A stretch of 63,469 nt of DNA, taken from contig NW_001865089.1 of NCBI RefSeq assembly GCF_000002865.3, forward strand, positions 20,684-84,152, given 5' to 3'. Below the pieces are notes generated by a model. The model had not been told where the DNA came from. It did not search any database and saw only the letters and a program-made list of their open reading frames with translations. The position numbers and the translations under genes are program-made. Shown piece after piece: positions 10,559-21,971 of this stretch (the stretch's first letter is position 1; each line of letters begins with the position of its first letter). This DNA is from Monosiga brevicollis MX1 (lineage: Eukaryota > Opisthokonta > Choanoflagellata > Craspedida > Salpingoecidae).

Positions 10559-11991
10559 CTAGGAAAGAGGTTTGGCAGTGGTCGTGGTCGTGGTCATGGG
10601 TACAATGCGACGTGGTTTTTTGGCGCCTGGGTTACCACTCGCACTTGCTTCGGCCTTTGTGTTGGTCGTGGTAGTGGCCGGGGTGGAGGCTCCCTGACTG
10701 GTGGTGGGTTCGGTCACGAGTACTTGCGGAACGATACGTTTCATAATGGCGCGGCCCTTGGCATTGGCTACACCACCCAAGCAACCAGGATGAGCAACGG
10801 GGATGGGACAAAAGAGCGGTAGGAGGAAAAAAAAAAAAAAAAGGCAACGCACACGGGGCGCGAGAGGTTCGGGCGTGCTGGGTACCTTTGTCTTTGTCGA
10901 TTGTCGATTCTTCGCTGGTGGATGGCCCCTCGATATTCCCCGTCTTTGCAGGCTCAGGACCGCGCTCACAGTCCAATGGCACAATCTTGTGCTGTAATGA
11001 CATGACAAGGCAGGAGACAGGCCGGTGTGGGTCAGGGATGACAACCAAAAGCGCTGAGCAACATACCCACGTTGAGCGTTGAGGCCCGAGCAAAACAAAC
11101 CAAACCAAGAAATAGCACATTTTACTTACGTTAGGCTGGGTGGTGGGTGGTGGCTGGGTTGCCACGGGCGAGCTCGGGACGGGCATCTCCAGCGCCACTT
11201 TCTCGCCCAGATCATTTGCTTTGAACCCCACGATAGAGCAAAACCCGTCCTCAGACGCGACGACTAACAAACGTCCATCATGACTCCTGAGGCAGACGCA
11301 AAGTCAAGAAGCATGAGTCAAGAATCGGCCCGTGTAGACCCTCGCTTGCGTGGCAATGTAGCCAGGGTGAACTTGGCACGGCGCACACGGAAAGCCCATC
11401 CCATGCAAGGCCTTACCAAGCCACGTCTGAGATGGGAGCCAGGTGCAAGTTGAGCACGGCAGCAAAGGGTTGTTGCTGCTGACTGTCGTAGAAAAATACC
11501 GTCTCTTTGCTGGCAATGGCCCACACCAGGCGATGTTGCAGCCTAACCCAGCACACGGCACGACAAACTGACGGTGAGGAGGCTGGCATATAATACGAGG
11601 GTAGACCAAGCTATAACGAAAGCCGAATGAAAACATCTCGATGACACGTCAACATACCCCGTGAACATGGCAGTCACACCGTGTGCTACACGGAGCAGAC
11701 ATGTTCCAACAGAGACCAAGCACCAGGTGGAAATTGGCGTGAGCAAGGCTCCAGATGTTAGTTCCTGGCTACACACACACCCAGATCTGACCATCCATGC
11801 TCAAGGAAAAACGTACTTCGTTGCGCATAGACGCATGGAGAGAAGCGGGCAACCACGGCCGTTTCATCTGTGGGGTACTCGAGGACCGGCCTGCAAGGCA
11901 TGGCCACGCCGAAAAATGTGAGTCCACTCTCCCCATCGCCGACGAAGCACCCCGAAAAGTTTGAAGATGCACGAAAACGCCGCACATTGGG

Positions 11992-12023
<32 letters not shown>

Positions 12024-13234
12024 AATCAAGACTGTACCTGGTGAGCATAGATGTCCGGAACAAATGACAGCAGGGCCGGTGGCGCGCGTGATCTGTAGAC
12101 ACCAGAACAAGTGAGATTTGGGCGGACTTGAGCGTTCATTGGAATGCAAGACCAGCGCCGCTCGACGGGAGCCAACTTGCCAGTGTGAACAACGCTTTGA
12201 CCGGCTGTTGCTAGGATAAGGGTGCCGTCTGGGGAGAAGTGGCCGCGCCGGAAAAACGTGGTCTTGGTGACATCCACAAAGAGGCGTGGTGCATTGGCAG
12301 CGGAGGATTCCACCGGTGGCTCATCACCTTCTGTCGGCGTCTTCGTCACGTTGTCTGTGTCATCTGAGCGCTTGTTGGGCGTCGCCAGAGTGGAAAGGGT
12401 GCATTCTTGTTGAACCTGCAGCGTCCCCTTTTTGGTGGTGCGGGCTTTAAACACCTTCAGGGAACGATCGGCACTCTGTGTGAACAGCTTGTCTCCGCGC
12501 GGGGACCAGGCCACGCCCTGGACGTAGGAGCGATGGTCCTTCATTTGCGAGACCACGTGCCCATCCTGCGCATCCCAGATGATGGCCGAGTTGTCGACAG
12601 AGCCCGAGACGAGGTACCGCCCGTCTGGTGCCCAGGCCAGATCGTAGACATCTTGGTCGTGCCGCCTCAACCGGAGTGTGGTGCGCCACTGCTCGAGTTG
12701 CTCGGGGGCTTCCCCGCCATCAAGAAGTGTGGATGTGGCGTTGGTCTCGGCTATGGTCGGTACCGCGGTGCCGGTACTCGTAGCAGAGGGCGCAAGCCCT
12801 GCCGGCGACTGTTTTGACCCCAAGGCCGAGGTGGGCCCCGATGGAGCTGCGCCAGAGCCCGAAGCGACGTTTGAAGAGCCCGCTGACGCATCCAAGGGTG
12901 GGGGTACCGTGCCATTTTCAGTAAGAGGTGCAGGCTCATCGCAGGTCCACACGAGCACCAGGCCGTCATCATCGGCCGAGGCCAGAGTGTAACCGTGAGG
13001 TGCGAAGCGCACGCAGTTGACAGTGGATTGGTGGCGCAGTTCAGCAAGGAAAGTGACGTGAGTATCACCATCGGGCGTCGCGGTTACTCGCCAGATTTTC
13101 ACGGTGCGATCACCGCCGGCCGTGGCCAACCGATAAACTCCAGGGCCTTGCTCAGCGTGAAAATCAACCGCAAAGACAGGCTTGGGCGCATCCTGTTCAT
13201 AATGCCAGGAAATCTGATGCGTTTTGGCCTTCAT
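10559..13234 (-). CDS. CHAF1B: Chromatin assembly factor 1 subunit B (CAF-1 p60)
   Basis: WD40 protein of the CHAF1B/Cac2 family; CAF-1 deposits H3-H4 on newly replicated DNA in the nucleus. Inferred exons in transcript order: 13234-12038, 11928-11817, 11567-11417 (5' edge unsure; 11542 possible), 11286-11130, 10991-10886, 10767-10559; phases close to 643 residues. Diagnostic stretches: ISWHYEQDAPKPVFAVDFH near the start, DNSAIIWDAQDGHVVSQMKD, HRSYVQGVAWSP, RLVWAIASKETVFFYDSQQ, ISDVAW joined to SHDGRLLVVASEDGFCSI. A Ser/Thr/Pro-rich insert sits between blades. The tail has two basic motifs, KRIVPQVLV and KPRRIVPM, like the ASF1-binding B-domain of HIRA and CAF-1 p60. Start ATG 13234 matches the family N terminus. 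An extra intron inside exon 1 near 12100-12190 is possible. Confidence 0.9.
11991..12020. repeat. Poly(A)/(T) tract inside CHAF1B intron
   Basis: On the gene's strand this is a T run in the intron upstream of the second exon, likely part of a polypyrimidine tract or a sequencing-prone homopolymer. Confidence 0.8.
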
Positions 13235-13959
13235 GGTGCTTTTCGGAAGCAGGACGCTGCACAAGTCGAGCAGGTGCAGGAATCCTCCTGAAGAAGCACG
13301 CCGAAGCTGCTATCACAAGCGAACAAGAGACAACACCTAGCCCCCACGACCCCGCGTCTGTCGCACGACGCAAATCAAGGCGCGAAGGTGAGGGCACAAG
13401 AAGTCAAGACAAGGAGACGGTTGGGTAGAGCCAAATGTCTCGAATGGCACGGACGGAAATCCTTTTTAGGAGCAAAGGTCGTCGATGAGCCCTCGAATCG
13501 GCCCACAACTCGTCTCAGCCTCGCCCTCCACCCCCCGTCGGTGTTCCACGCACACAATGTCCTGACACGGGCTGTTCCTAGCAGCGGCTGTCGCTCCTCG
13601 TCGTCGTCGTCGTCGTCGTCAGGCTCTCACACTGAGGACACACACACACACACGACAGACCGACGAACGGACGGGATGGACGGACAGCGAGACACCCACA
13701 CATCAACCGAAAACGCGCGCGATAGAGAGAGAGAGTAACGGTCAACTGGCCCTCAGGAAACATGTCAACAACAATAGTTCTCAACAGACAACCGACCATA
13801 AAGTTGACAACAGCTGTATGAAAAGCACATTCTCAACAACACTTGTTTCTGACAATGATTGCGTCACCCGTTAGCTCGGACATTTTTGCGGACAAAACTC
13901 AAAAATCGCGAGATCGCGCCGTCACTCACACACACACACACACGCACACACACACACAC

Positions 13960-14008
<49 letters not shown>

Positions 14009-14293
14009 TCTGCCTCCCTCTCCTCTTTGCCTCTCTCCTCTTTGCCTCTCTCCTCTTCGGCCCCTCTCCTCCTCTGCCTCTCTCCTCCCCCGTTCTGCTT
14101 CTCAATAAAAAGAAAAAAAAGAGGACGACAGACACCAAACTCAGCATACCTCACATGGTCTTTTTCGGCTCAATCTTCCGCGCCAACGCAAACAGACACA
14201 CGCTGGCACGGTGACTGCGAGGGTGTGTAACTACCCATTAGTCCACGCAAGCCGTGGTTCTGGTTGAATCATCAGACAGACAAGGTGGACCAC
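13235..14293. other. Divergent intergenic region with microsatellites
   Basis: Lies between the 5' ends of CHAF1B (minus) and the RasGEF gene (plus), so it should hold both promoters. It contains a short GTC run (13599-13621), GACGGAC-rich bases, a CA run at 13925-14006 and a CTCTCCTCTTTGC-type tandem at 14010-14095. No TATA box or coding frame that I trust. Confidence 0.6.
13925..14095. repeat. CA microsatellite followed by pyrimidine tandem
   Basis: CA repeats with GC interruptions, then about five copies of an 18-nt CT-rich unit (CTCTCCTCTTTGCCTCT type). Confidence 0.9.
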
Positions 14294-17200
14294 ATGTTCA
14301 GCACCATGGGGCCGCCAGCGCGGACCGCCGACAAAGAAGCTGGCCAACGCTCCTCATCTCACGCCCGATCGTCAATTGCAGCCAGCGACCTGGACGATGA
14401 TTTAACCAGCGATCAGGCCAGCGCTGCCTCCTGGAATGGGCTGATTGGAACAAGTGCCATCAAGCCCCAAGACACGACACTGCGTCGAACTGCCTCCGAG
14501 GCCCGACTTCGTGCCTTTACCCCCGTGCGCTCCCCCTACTCAGAGCAGGCTGACAACATCAAACTCAATCGACGCCGCCGAGCCATCCGCCATAAGCGTG
14601 CCGCCACAGCCGCCTTGGACAGCCGCTCCTCCCGCTCGGCCGGCTCCCATTGCAGCTCTCAGCATAGCCAAGGACAGGGTCAGGAGCCTACCATCGTCCC
14701 CGGCTCGGCAGCGCAGGATCCCGACCTACCACCCGACCTGCCGAGTCAGGAACAGCCCGATGTTACCTTGACCAATGCAGCTTCGCGAGGCGTCACCTTA
14801 TCGCCGCTTGCTCGAGCCCTTGCTCTGAGCTCTGGACCCAATCTAACCCAAGTCCGTGTGACAGCTTCCCTCTCATCGGATGATCTCGCCTCCACCCGCG
14901 CCTCTGACGATGATGAAGATGAGGATGACGATGAAGATGTCGATGACAACAACAAAACGACTGATGACTCTAGTAGTGACCAGGATACCGACGATGACCG
15001 TTCCGAGACGGCAGACGACAAGCTCCCTCGTATTCAAACGCAGAGGCAACAGAGTCATGGCCCCCAGGCTAGCGCTGCCACCCCACGACCCCACCTGCTG
15101 CCGTCTACCCCGTCTCAGCACATGCTGGCTTTGGTGGCACAGCGCAGCAGTCATCGCCTCTTGCAAAACGTACCACCCATGCAACGCTCTTTCACGCACG
15201 ACTACCTGGACCTGAGCCAGCTTGCCGGTTCCGAATCAGACCCGCCTTCGCCCCAAGCACAGCGCCCGAGCACCCACGAAACTTACAATCGCAATGGCGA
15301 CAATGACACCCATGCCAACCGAGATCAAGAAGTCGACAGATCCAGCGCTGGCACGGGTAGCCAGGCCACGCTGGCTTCCACCTCAAGCGAAGGGCACTCG
15401 CAAACCAACGCGCAAGATTATGCAAAAAGCAGAACTGCTTCGCAAACCAGCTTTGATCGCGCGCCTCGTCTTTCACTCGTCGATGCCGTTAATGAGCGCC
15501 GAACCACCCGGGATAACCTAGACGTGAGCACAACCCACCACCCACAACCGTCGCTCACCCTCGCTCGTCCTCGTCTCATTATAACCCTTTCGTACATGCA
15601 TACCCGATCCTCAGGAAGCAGCGGAAATGGACACCCTCGACATGTCGAAGGATCGCGAGGACGACTCGACTCGTCAAAAGCGTCCAGGCATCAACAAAAT
15701 TTTGGCAAGTTGCTGCGCTGCGCCTAGTCCTCCACGATTGCCAGCGTAACCTGACCTCGATAAACCCTCCTTCCATCCATCTCCAACGCAGCGACGCTCT
15801 TTGCGCATCCCAGGCCGCAGCCCCAATGGCACGCGGGGTGGCAGTGATGCCGCTGCGGCAGGCGCAACCTCACCCCAGCCGCTCGCGGAAAGCCACGGCG
15901 CTGAGTTCGTGGAAGACCCCGTCTTGCAACCAAACAACGTCACGCCGCGCAGTCTGAGTACTACCACAACAGCGACAAACGAGCTGTCAGTCCCCATCAC
16001 CTTGCTTATCATGGTACCGACGGTGCACCCTCAGTTTCGCGCCGTGGCTCTGTTGTAGATCTTTTGAAAATCGATTTACGGTGCAAGCTGGCTCCACCGT
16101 GGCTCTGCTTGAATACCTTATTGACCCTGCAGCGGCTTTGCCATGGGCCGTCTTCAAAGATCAAGACCGTAAGGATATGCTACACGCTCACAGCAAATTT
16201 GTTCGACATTTTGTCGTGTGCTATCGAGCTCTCGTCAGCCCGGAAACCTTGATTCATCTACTATGGCGCCAGGTCTGTTCAATCCTGCACACCGCTCTGT
16301 CCCTGTGGCTTTGTCGCCCCTCGACCCGCCTGCCTGGCGATTGTCAACGACAAAGCCATCCTCAGCATTTGCGGGAACTCTGCATGCGCCCCCTTACTAC
16401 TACAACTAGATGAAAGAGCCCTTGCGAGCAAAACAGTCACAGCCCCACGTAGTGGCCGCGCTCACAGCTTGGCTTGAAGTGGCATGGCGAGGTGAGCGTG
16501 ACTGACCACGAGCATGCCCCCCTGGCCCCTGAGAACCATGCACTCATACTCCATTTGAATCTAGATTTCGAAGAAGACGGCATGCGGCAGATCTTGGGCA
16601 ACATTGCCGTCGCGGCCGCCGCCTCAAGATATGTCTCTCAAGAGGCAGCGCGAAAATTGCAGCAGACCATTGAACGCATGGCCGCACGCGAGCAGGCTGA
16701 ACTCGCCCAAAGTGATATTGTAGTCGATGAACCCAACGTGTCGCTTATCGTGAGTCGGATGTACAACTTGCTGCATGGCCACCAAAATGCGACGCTCACA
16801 CCTAGTTCAATGTCCTGAACATGGGTGTCGAATAGATGGTGTCAGCGGAGCAGCTCTCAGACCACATGACCCTACATAACGCAGCTCTGTTTGCGCGCGT
16901 TCAACCGAGCGAATTGGTCACCGCCGTCTTGCTCAACCACAACTCGCCGTCCTTGCAGCGTCTGATCCGTCGCTATGATCTTGGTTCGACTTTTCTGTTT
17001 CATATCGAAGTTGTTGTTTTTCGTTTTTAAACATTGCTCGTCACCTTGGCTCAAAGCATCTGCTTATGGACATGTTTTTGAACAGAATACTACTGGATTG
17101 AAAGTGAAATGCTGGCCTGCAAGGATCCGCAACTTCAAACGCTGATGCTGGACAAGTTTATTGCTGCCGCGACCCATTGTCGGCAGCAAAACAATTTTTT

Positions 17201-19341
17201 CTCCGTTTTTACCATCATCAGCTGCCTCGATACGGCGAAAATGCACAAGCATTGTCAACAGGTTACAATCGCGCACCTTTCGTGCGGCTGCCGAGTGGGC
17301 AATTGCTGCGAAGTCAATAGCAACTCATCGCTGGGCATCATGCTCTGCTACAGGCTTTTGAGAACATAAGCAAAGAATGTCGTCGAGCCTTCCAGCGCCT
17401 TGTACAATTCACCTCGCCGGATCGCAACATGCGCGCGTACCGAAATGCACTGAAAGCGCTCAGCAAAAAGCAACCGCGAGTGTATTTTTTGCCTTTGTTC
17501 ATGAAGGACTTGCGTTTCCTTGCCGACGGCAATGAGAAAAAAATAGGAAGCCTCTATAATGTGGACCGGTACGGCTTGTGCTCCCCCACCTCAGCAAACG
17601 AGGCAACAATGCTTACGGCCGGCATGGTTCTTCGTGGCCAATTGGGGCGGCTGATCGCCTGCTCATCAGCACACTTGTTGGATGCGTGCATGTCTTAGGC
17701 TTCGTTCGCTGGCTGAGAGTGCGCGCGAAGTCACAAGCCTGGCGGCCTTACCATTCAAACGGATTGCGATTAACGAGCCGCTAGCACGCCTGATATGTTA
17801 CAAAGAAAATATCATTGCAGATGAGCTGGCTGGTCGGCTGGATTCTGTCACGACATCGACGCGTGACCATGACATGAGTTCGCAACTGGTCAAGCTTCAA
17901 ATGCAGATTGAGGAACTCACAGCGGCCCTTGAAGCGCGATCCAGCGAGGTCACTCGACTGAAAATGGCAGCGGCGGAAGTGGCGATGGGAGCCACGGTCG
18001 ATAACCCACCCTCTGATAAGCATTCAGGGCCAAGTACTGGCCTGGCAGATCTGGAAGACATCCTTTCCACACCTGAGGACATGTGCCGTTGTTCGTTTCT
18101 TCATCTTGCCTCGTCTCCTTGTTTCGTGCCACGATGCGGGCAAGTGCTGCCTTTGCACCGGCTCCTACCCTCATTTCTGCTTTGCCTCTCTGTGCGTGCA
18201 GCTTCATCTCGCCAGTCTGTCGGGCCCGGTTCTGTTCATCTACCAGGTGCGTTATCAAAGCACTGTCTGCTGATGTTTTCGTTGGCCAAGTGCACCGAGC
18301 CTGGATATGGCCTGCTCAACGAGTGGTTTTTTGACTGTGTACCATTATGCAGTCGAGCGGTTGGCCAAGGAAAACGAAGTTTTGTGGCGAATGTTGACAG
18401 ACTTGACGCCGCTGTCAAAATCGGATATTGCCGAGGCTGTTCAAGCTGCACTCAAGAGCCCGAGCGCCTGCAAGCCCGCTCAGCGCTCCTCATCAACCAA
18501 GCGTCCCTCGTCAAGAAACAGTTTGCCGCCACCCTACTCATCCCCAAGCACGCAAGGGGAACCAACAGAGCCGGACGCAGCACCGATGGAGTCTAAAAAC
18601 CATGACAACACGGAAAAGTCACAAGCATGCGCGCTTGCCAAAGCAGCTGCACCAGAAAGCAGCAATGATTCGGCGACCATCGCGAAGGAAGGCCCGAGCC
18701 GACCCAATGACGACTTTTCCATGGAGGGGATCGATGTCATGGCACTCCTTCAGCCCGTGTGTGCCGACGACCCACTTCCCGAGCCCAACATTCAAGCACC
18801 AGTCGCTCCCGCTGCCCCGGTGGTGGCGCCGGCAACCAAGCAGGCTCAACGTCGCGCTCTGCTTGGCGATGTGGTGTTGGCGCGCGTGGAAAGTGCGGCC
18901 CGCGTTTTGGAAAAAGGCTGCCTGGAGCGGACTCCTGCAGCTGTTGACATACCGGGTCCGGGGCAGGAGTCAGAGGTCGATGATGTGGTGCTCGAGCTAC
19001 GTTTCCTGCCAGGTCGTGTGAGTGCCAGCCCCGAGCATCGCGAACCGGAGCGGCGTTTGTCGATTAGTACGAGCACCTACCTTGGATCTGATGCACCAAT
19101 GAGGCCACGCTCAGCAACGGCTCCGCACGGAGACGCCCGGCATCGCTCCTCAACGGGGCACTGGACCGACCCGAGGACGGATGTCGGTTTGCGTTCACCA
19201 ACTTCGCCCTCTGGCTCGCGACCGCCCTCCCGTCAGCAAGCCAGGCCGTCCTCGCCCCGGCGCTCCAGCCTCACCTCAAGCCTGAGTGAAGTGCGCAGCC
19301 TGCTTTCGGATCTCAGTGAGCGTCGCGTGGCTGACGTCTGA
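14294..19341 (+). CDS. Ras-type guanine nucleotide exchange factor (REM + CDC25 domains)
   Basis: Inferred exons: 14294-15523, 15615-15704, 15792-15985, 16059-16272, 16410-16491, 16565-16749, 16836-16983, 17086-17261, 17354-17568, 17699-18082, then 18353-19341; the link between 18082 and 18353 is unresolved (phase 2 to 1), so a small exon may lie between. The first exon is long, Ser- and Asp-rich, without a domain. A RasGEF N-terminal (REM) motif starts in exon 4 (VQAGSTVALLEYLID, FVVCYRALVSPETLIHLL, LTAWLEVAW). The catalytic CDC25 domain follows: LARVQ-like LFARVQPSELVTA, LDKFIAAATHCRQQNNFFS, YRNALKALSKKQPRVYFLPL, FMKDLRFLADGN. A coiled-coil and Ser/Pro-rich tail ends it. It should load GTP onto a Ras/Rap-type GTPase; which one is not clear. 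Intron 2 begins GCAAGT, a GC-AG intron. ATG 14306 has the better start context. Confidence 0.85.
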
Positions 19342-20087
19342 CCATCCCCCCCCCCCCCCCCCTCTCTTATCTTTATCTCATCGGATTCAAGCCGAGCTTG
19401 CTGTTGGGACAAAGGTGGGGCTAATAGCTTCAAATTTGCATGCTGTCCGAGTGGAGTAGACGTGGTGGCGCACAGCTACCTGCTGTGATGTGTTTGCATG
19501 AATTGAAGTACCGTGGTGCCGTATTATGTTTTGCCCGTTTCTTGCTGGCTGAGGTCTGCTTCGGAAGCACGGAGCATGTAACCAAGCTCAGAGTACACTA
19601 ATTTTTCTACAGATCAGCGATGCAAGAAACGAAAACGTGGCTTTGTCACACAGCCAGTCCACGGTGCAAAAGCTTGACACTTCCTCCCCTTTTCCCAAGC
19701 CTCAGCTTCCTATGAGATCAAGTCCAACCCCTTCACCTGTAAAGCCCACAAAGTCACGCCTAACACTAAAAAAAAAAAAACGGAAAAAATCAGNNNNNNN
19801 NNNNNNNNNNNNNNNNNNNNNNNNNNNNNNNNNNNNNNNNNNNNNNNNNNNNNNNNNNNNNNNNNNNNNNNNNNNNNNNNNNNNNNNNNNNNNNNNNNNN
19901 NNNNNNNNNNNNNNNNNNNNNNNNNNNNNNNNNNNNNNNNNNNNNNNNNNNNNNNNNNNNNNNNNNNNNNNNNNNNNNNNNNNNNNNNNNNNNNNNNNNN
20001 NNNNNNNNNNNNNNNNNNCTCGCTGGGTGCTCACGGTATCTCAATGGCGCTGGTACAGAATAAATATTGACGTGGAGACCAGAGACG
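19342..20087. other. Intergenic with homopolymers and assembly gap
   Basis: Poly-C near 19347, an A run near 19768, then the N gap. I see no gene in the readable part. Confidence 0.6.
19794..20018. other. Assembly gap (225 N)
   Basis: Run of undetermined bases. Its size may be an estimate. It could hide the promoter or first exon of the thioesterase gene. Confidence 1.
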
Positions 20088-21034
20088 ATGCTGCGACAGA
20101 TAATTCAGCGGCCAGCGGTAGGACTGGCACGGTCCGGCTCTTGTTGGGTGAGGGTGCGCGGCGGCTGGGGTGACTCACGGGGTTGATGGCTGGTCTAGGC
20201 GACAATGCGCCAGGCAGTGGCTGCACGGCGTGCGCTGTCCGAGTCTGTGCTGGCTGAGCTCCGGCCCAGTTACCCGCTTTTGGACCAGTACAAGGACTGG
20301 GCGGTGGTCAACACGGAGAAGGTCCAGTGGGGCGACCTGGATGCCTTCAACCACGTGAATAACTGTGCGTTATGGTACCAAGCAGCTGTATTGTGGAAGC
20401 CAACTGCTCCTTCTCTTTGGCCCTGAGCTGGCCAGGTTGCCGTTCTCCATTCGACACCGTGTTCGTGGTCGTGCTCACATTCATGGCGCCTGCGGCGTGC
20501 CGGCACGTGTGGGCCTGAGTAGGCGTGTTTTTGCGCTACTTTGAGAATGCGCGTTTCCAGATGATTGAGGAAATGAGCAAGGAGTACGATGCGGGCTGGT
20601 CCGAGGGCAAGGGCGCGTCAGTGATCATGGCGGACAACTATGTGCGCTACCGCTCTCCGCTCTACCATCCGGACGAGATTGCCACCGTTGTTCGCGCCGA
20701 AGATGCCCGTGAGGCAGACATGTACATTGCGTTCAAGGTGTGTGACACTCGGCACCGGGCCGTCCCATGGCGTCTTGTTTCATCCACGCACGCGTGCTGG
20801 GGGGGTCAGCACAAGAGCAGAAGGTCTTTGCCAGGGCGCTGTTTCCGCTCACGACGATGGATGAACCAATCATAGATCCTGTCCAAGCAGCAGAACAAGG
20901 TCGTAGCTGAAGGTCGGGGCCGGCTAGTCAGCTTTGACTACGGCAAGGGCTGCAAGGTCCCCTTTCCCACGGCGGTTCTCGATGCCATCCGTAACATGCA
21001 AGGCTCTGACTTTGAGGTCTCTACTGAGCAATAG
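20088..21034 (+). CDS. Hot-dog acyl-CoA thioesterase, probably mitochondrial
   Basis: Inferred exons: 20088-20147, 20199-20364, 20523-20737, 20876-21034; all phases agree, 199 residues. The first exon encodes MLRQIIQRPAVGLARSG, an Arg-rich amphipathic start typical of a mitochondrial presequence. The core has the 4HBT hot-dog signature WGDLDAFNHVNN followed by VFLRYFENARFQM, with the usual catalytic Asp in DLDAFNHVNN. Later strands read YVRYRSPLYHPDEIATV and VVAEGRGRLVSFDY. Expected reaction: hydrolysis of an acyl-CoA to free acid and CoA; chain length unknown. Intron 1 is only 51 nt. If exon 1 is wrong, translation could start at ATG 20205 without the presequence. Confidence 0.85.
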
Positions 21035-21971
21035 ATGCCTTCAAGCCCACCTACGACCAAGAGGATATGGCTTGCGGTTGTCAAAAAACTGGCCCGCATG
21101 CATGCAACTAGTTTGAAACTTGACTGGGCGACCACAGCTTTGTCTTTATCAATCCTTCGTTTCATCACCGGGCATTCTACAAAACCCAATCCTTGCCCTT
21201 ATTCGACCAGCACCAGGCAGGTCACATAGTCTCATCTCAAGACACTACTCACACACACCCACCCACACACAGCACTTGCACACACTTGCACACACATCCA
21301 CAGCCCGGCCCTCCCAATCAGGCAGCACCATCAACTTCCCGCCTCCTCTCGGATCGTGCCAGCGTCAGCAGCCCTAGGGCCACAACAGCTCATTACAACA
21401 GCAACTTTTTCCTGCATCGAAAAATTCAACTGCATCTCTTTCTTCTTCATTGAAATCTGACAACAGGTGTAAAAAGTAGCTGTTGTAATCCAGTGTTGTG
21501 CTTGAAGTCGGTTTTTTTCTTTTTTTTCTTCTCAAGCGGTGAAACGGCAGCGGCACATCGAGCGAACAAGGTCCGTTGAAGGCACCCTGGTCTAGAGCAC
21601 AGTTCATCATGGGTTTGCATCAGGTGTCTGGATATGCTCGTTATGGAAATAAACCCGGGACTCACTTCAGGCTTGGTGTGCTATGCAGTGCCGCCTTCTC
21701 CTCCCCTTCTCGTTGTTTCGCTTCGCTTCTTGTCAGTGAGCTCGCTTTGGCTTGTGCCGGCTCCAGCGAACCGACTTGGTCACTTGGTCACTTGATCGGG
21801 GCGGTGTGATCCTTGGGCTGCATATGGCCAGCCTTGGTCGTGCGCCATTGTCATCCCATGTATGGCTTCACGGCTCTGATTCGCCACACTCACTGCAATC
21901 CCTGTGTTCCTGATCCACTCTTTGCTCGGCTTTTGCCAAAGGACGGAGGGGGGGCTTCGGTCTAAGTCATC
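21035..21971. other. Intergenic
   Basis: Contains a loose CA-rich patch (21240-21300) and pyrimidine-rich stretches. Nothing resembling a coding exon or an RNA gene. Confidence 0.55.

Noticed and set aside
13388-13738. 116-codon plus-strand frame with a poly-Ser run
   Set aside because: Made of the GTC triplet run and CA/GA repeats in the CHAF1B-RasGEF promoter region; no domain and no splice partner.
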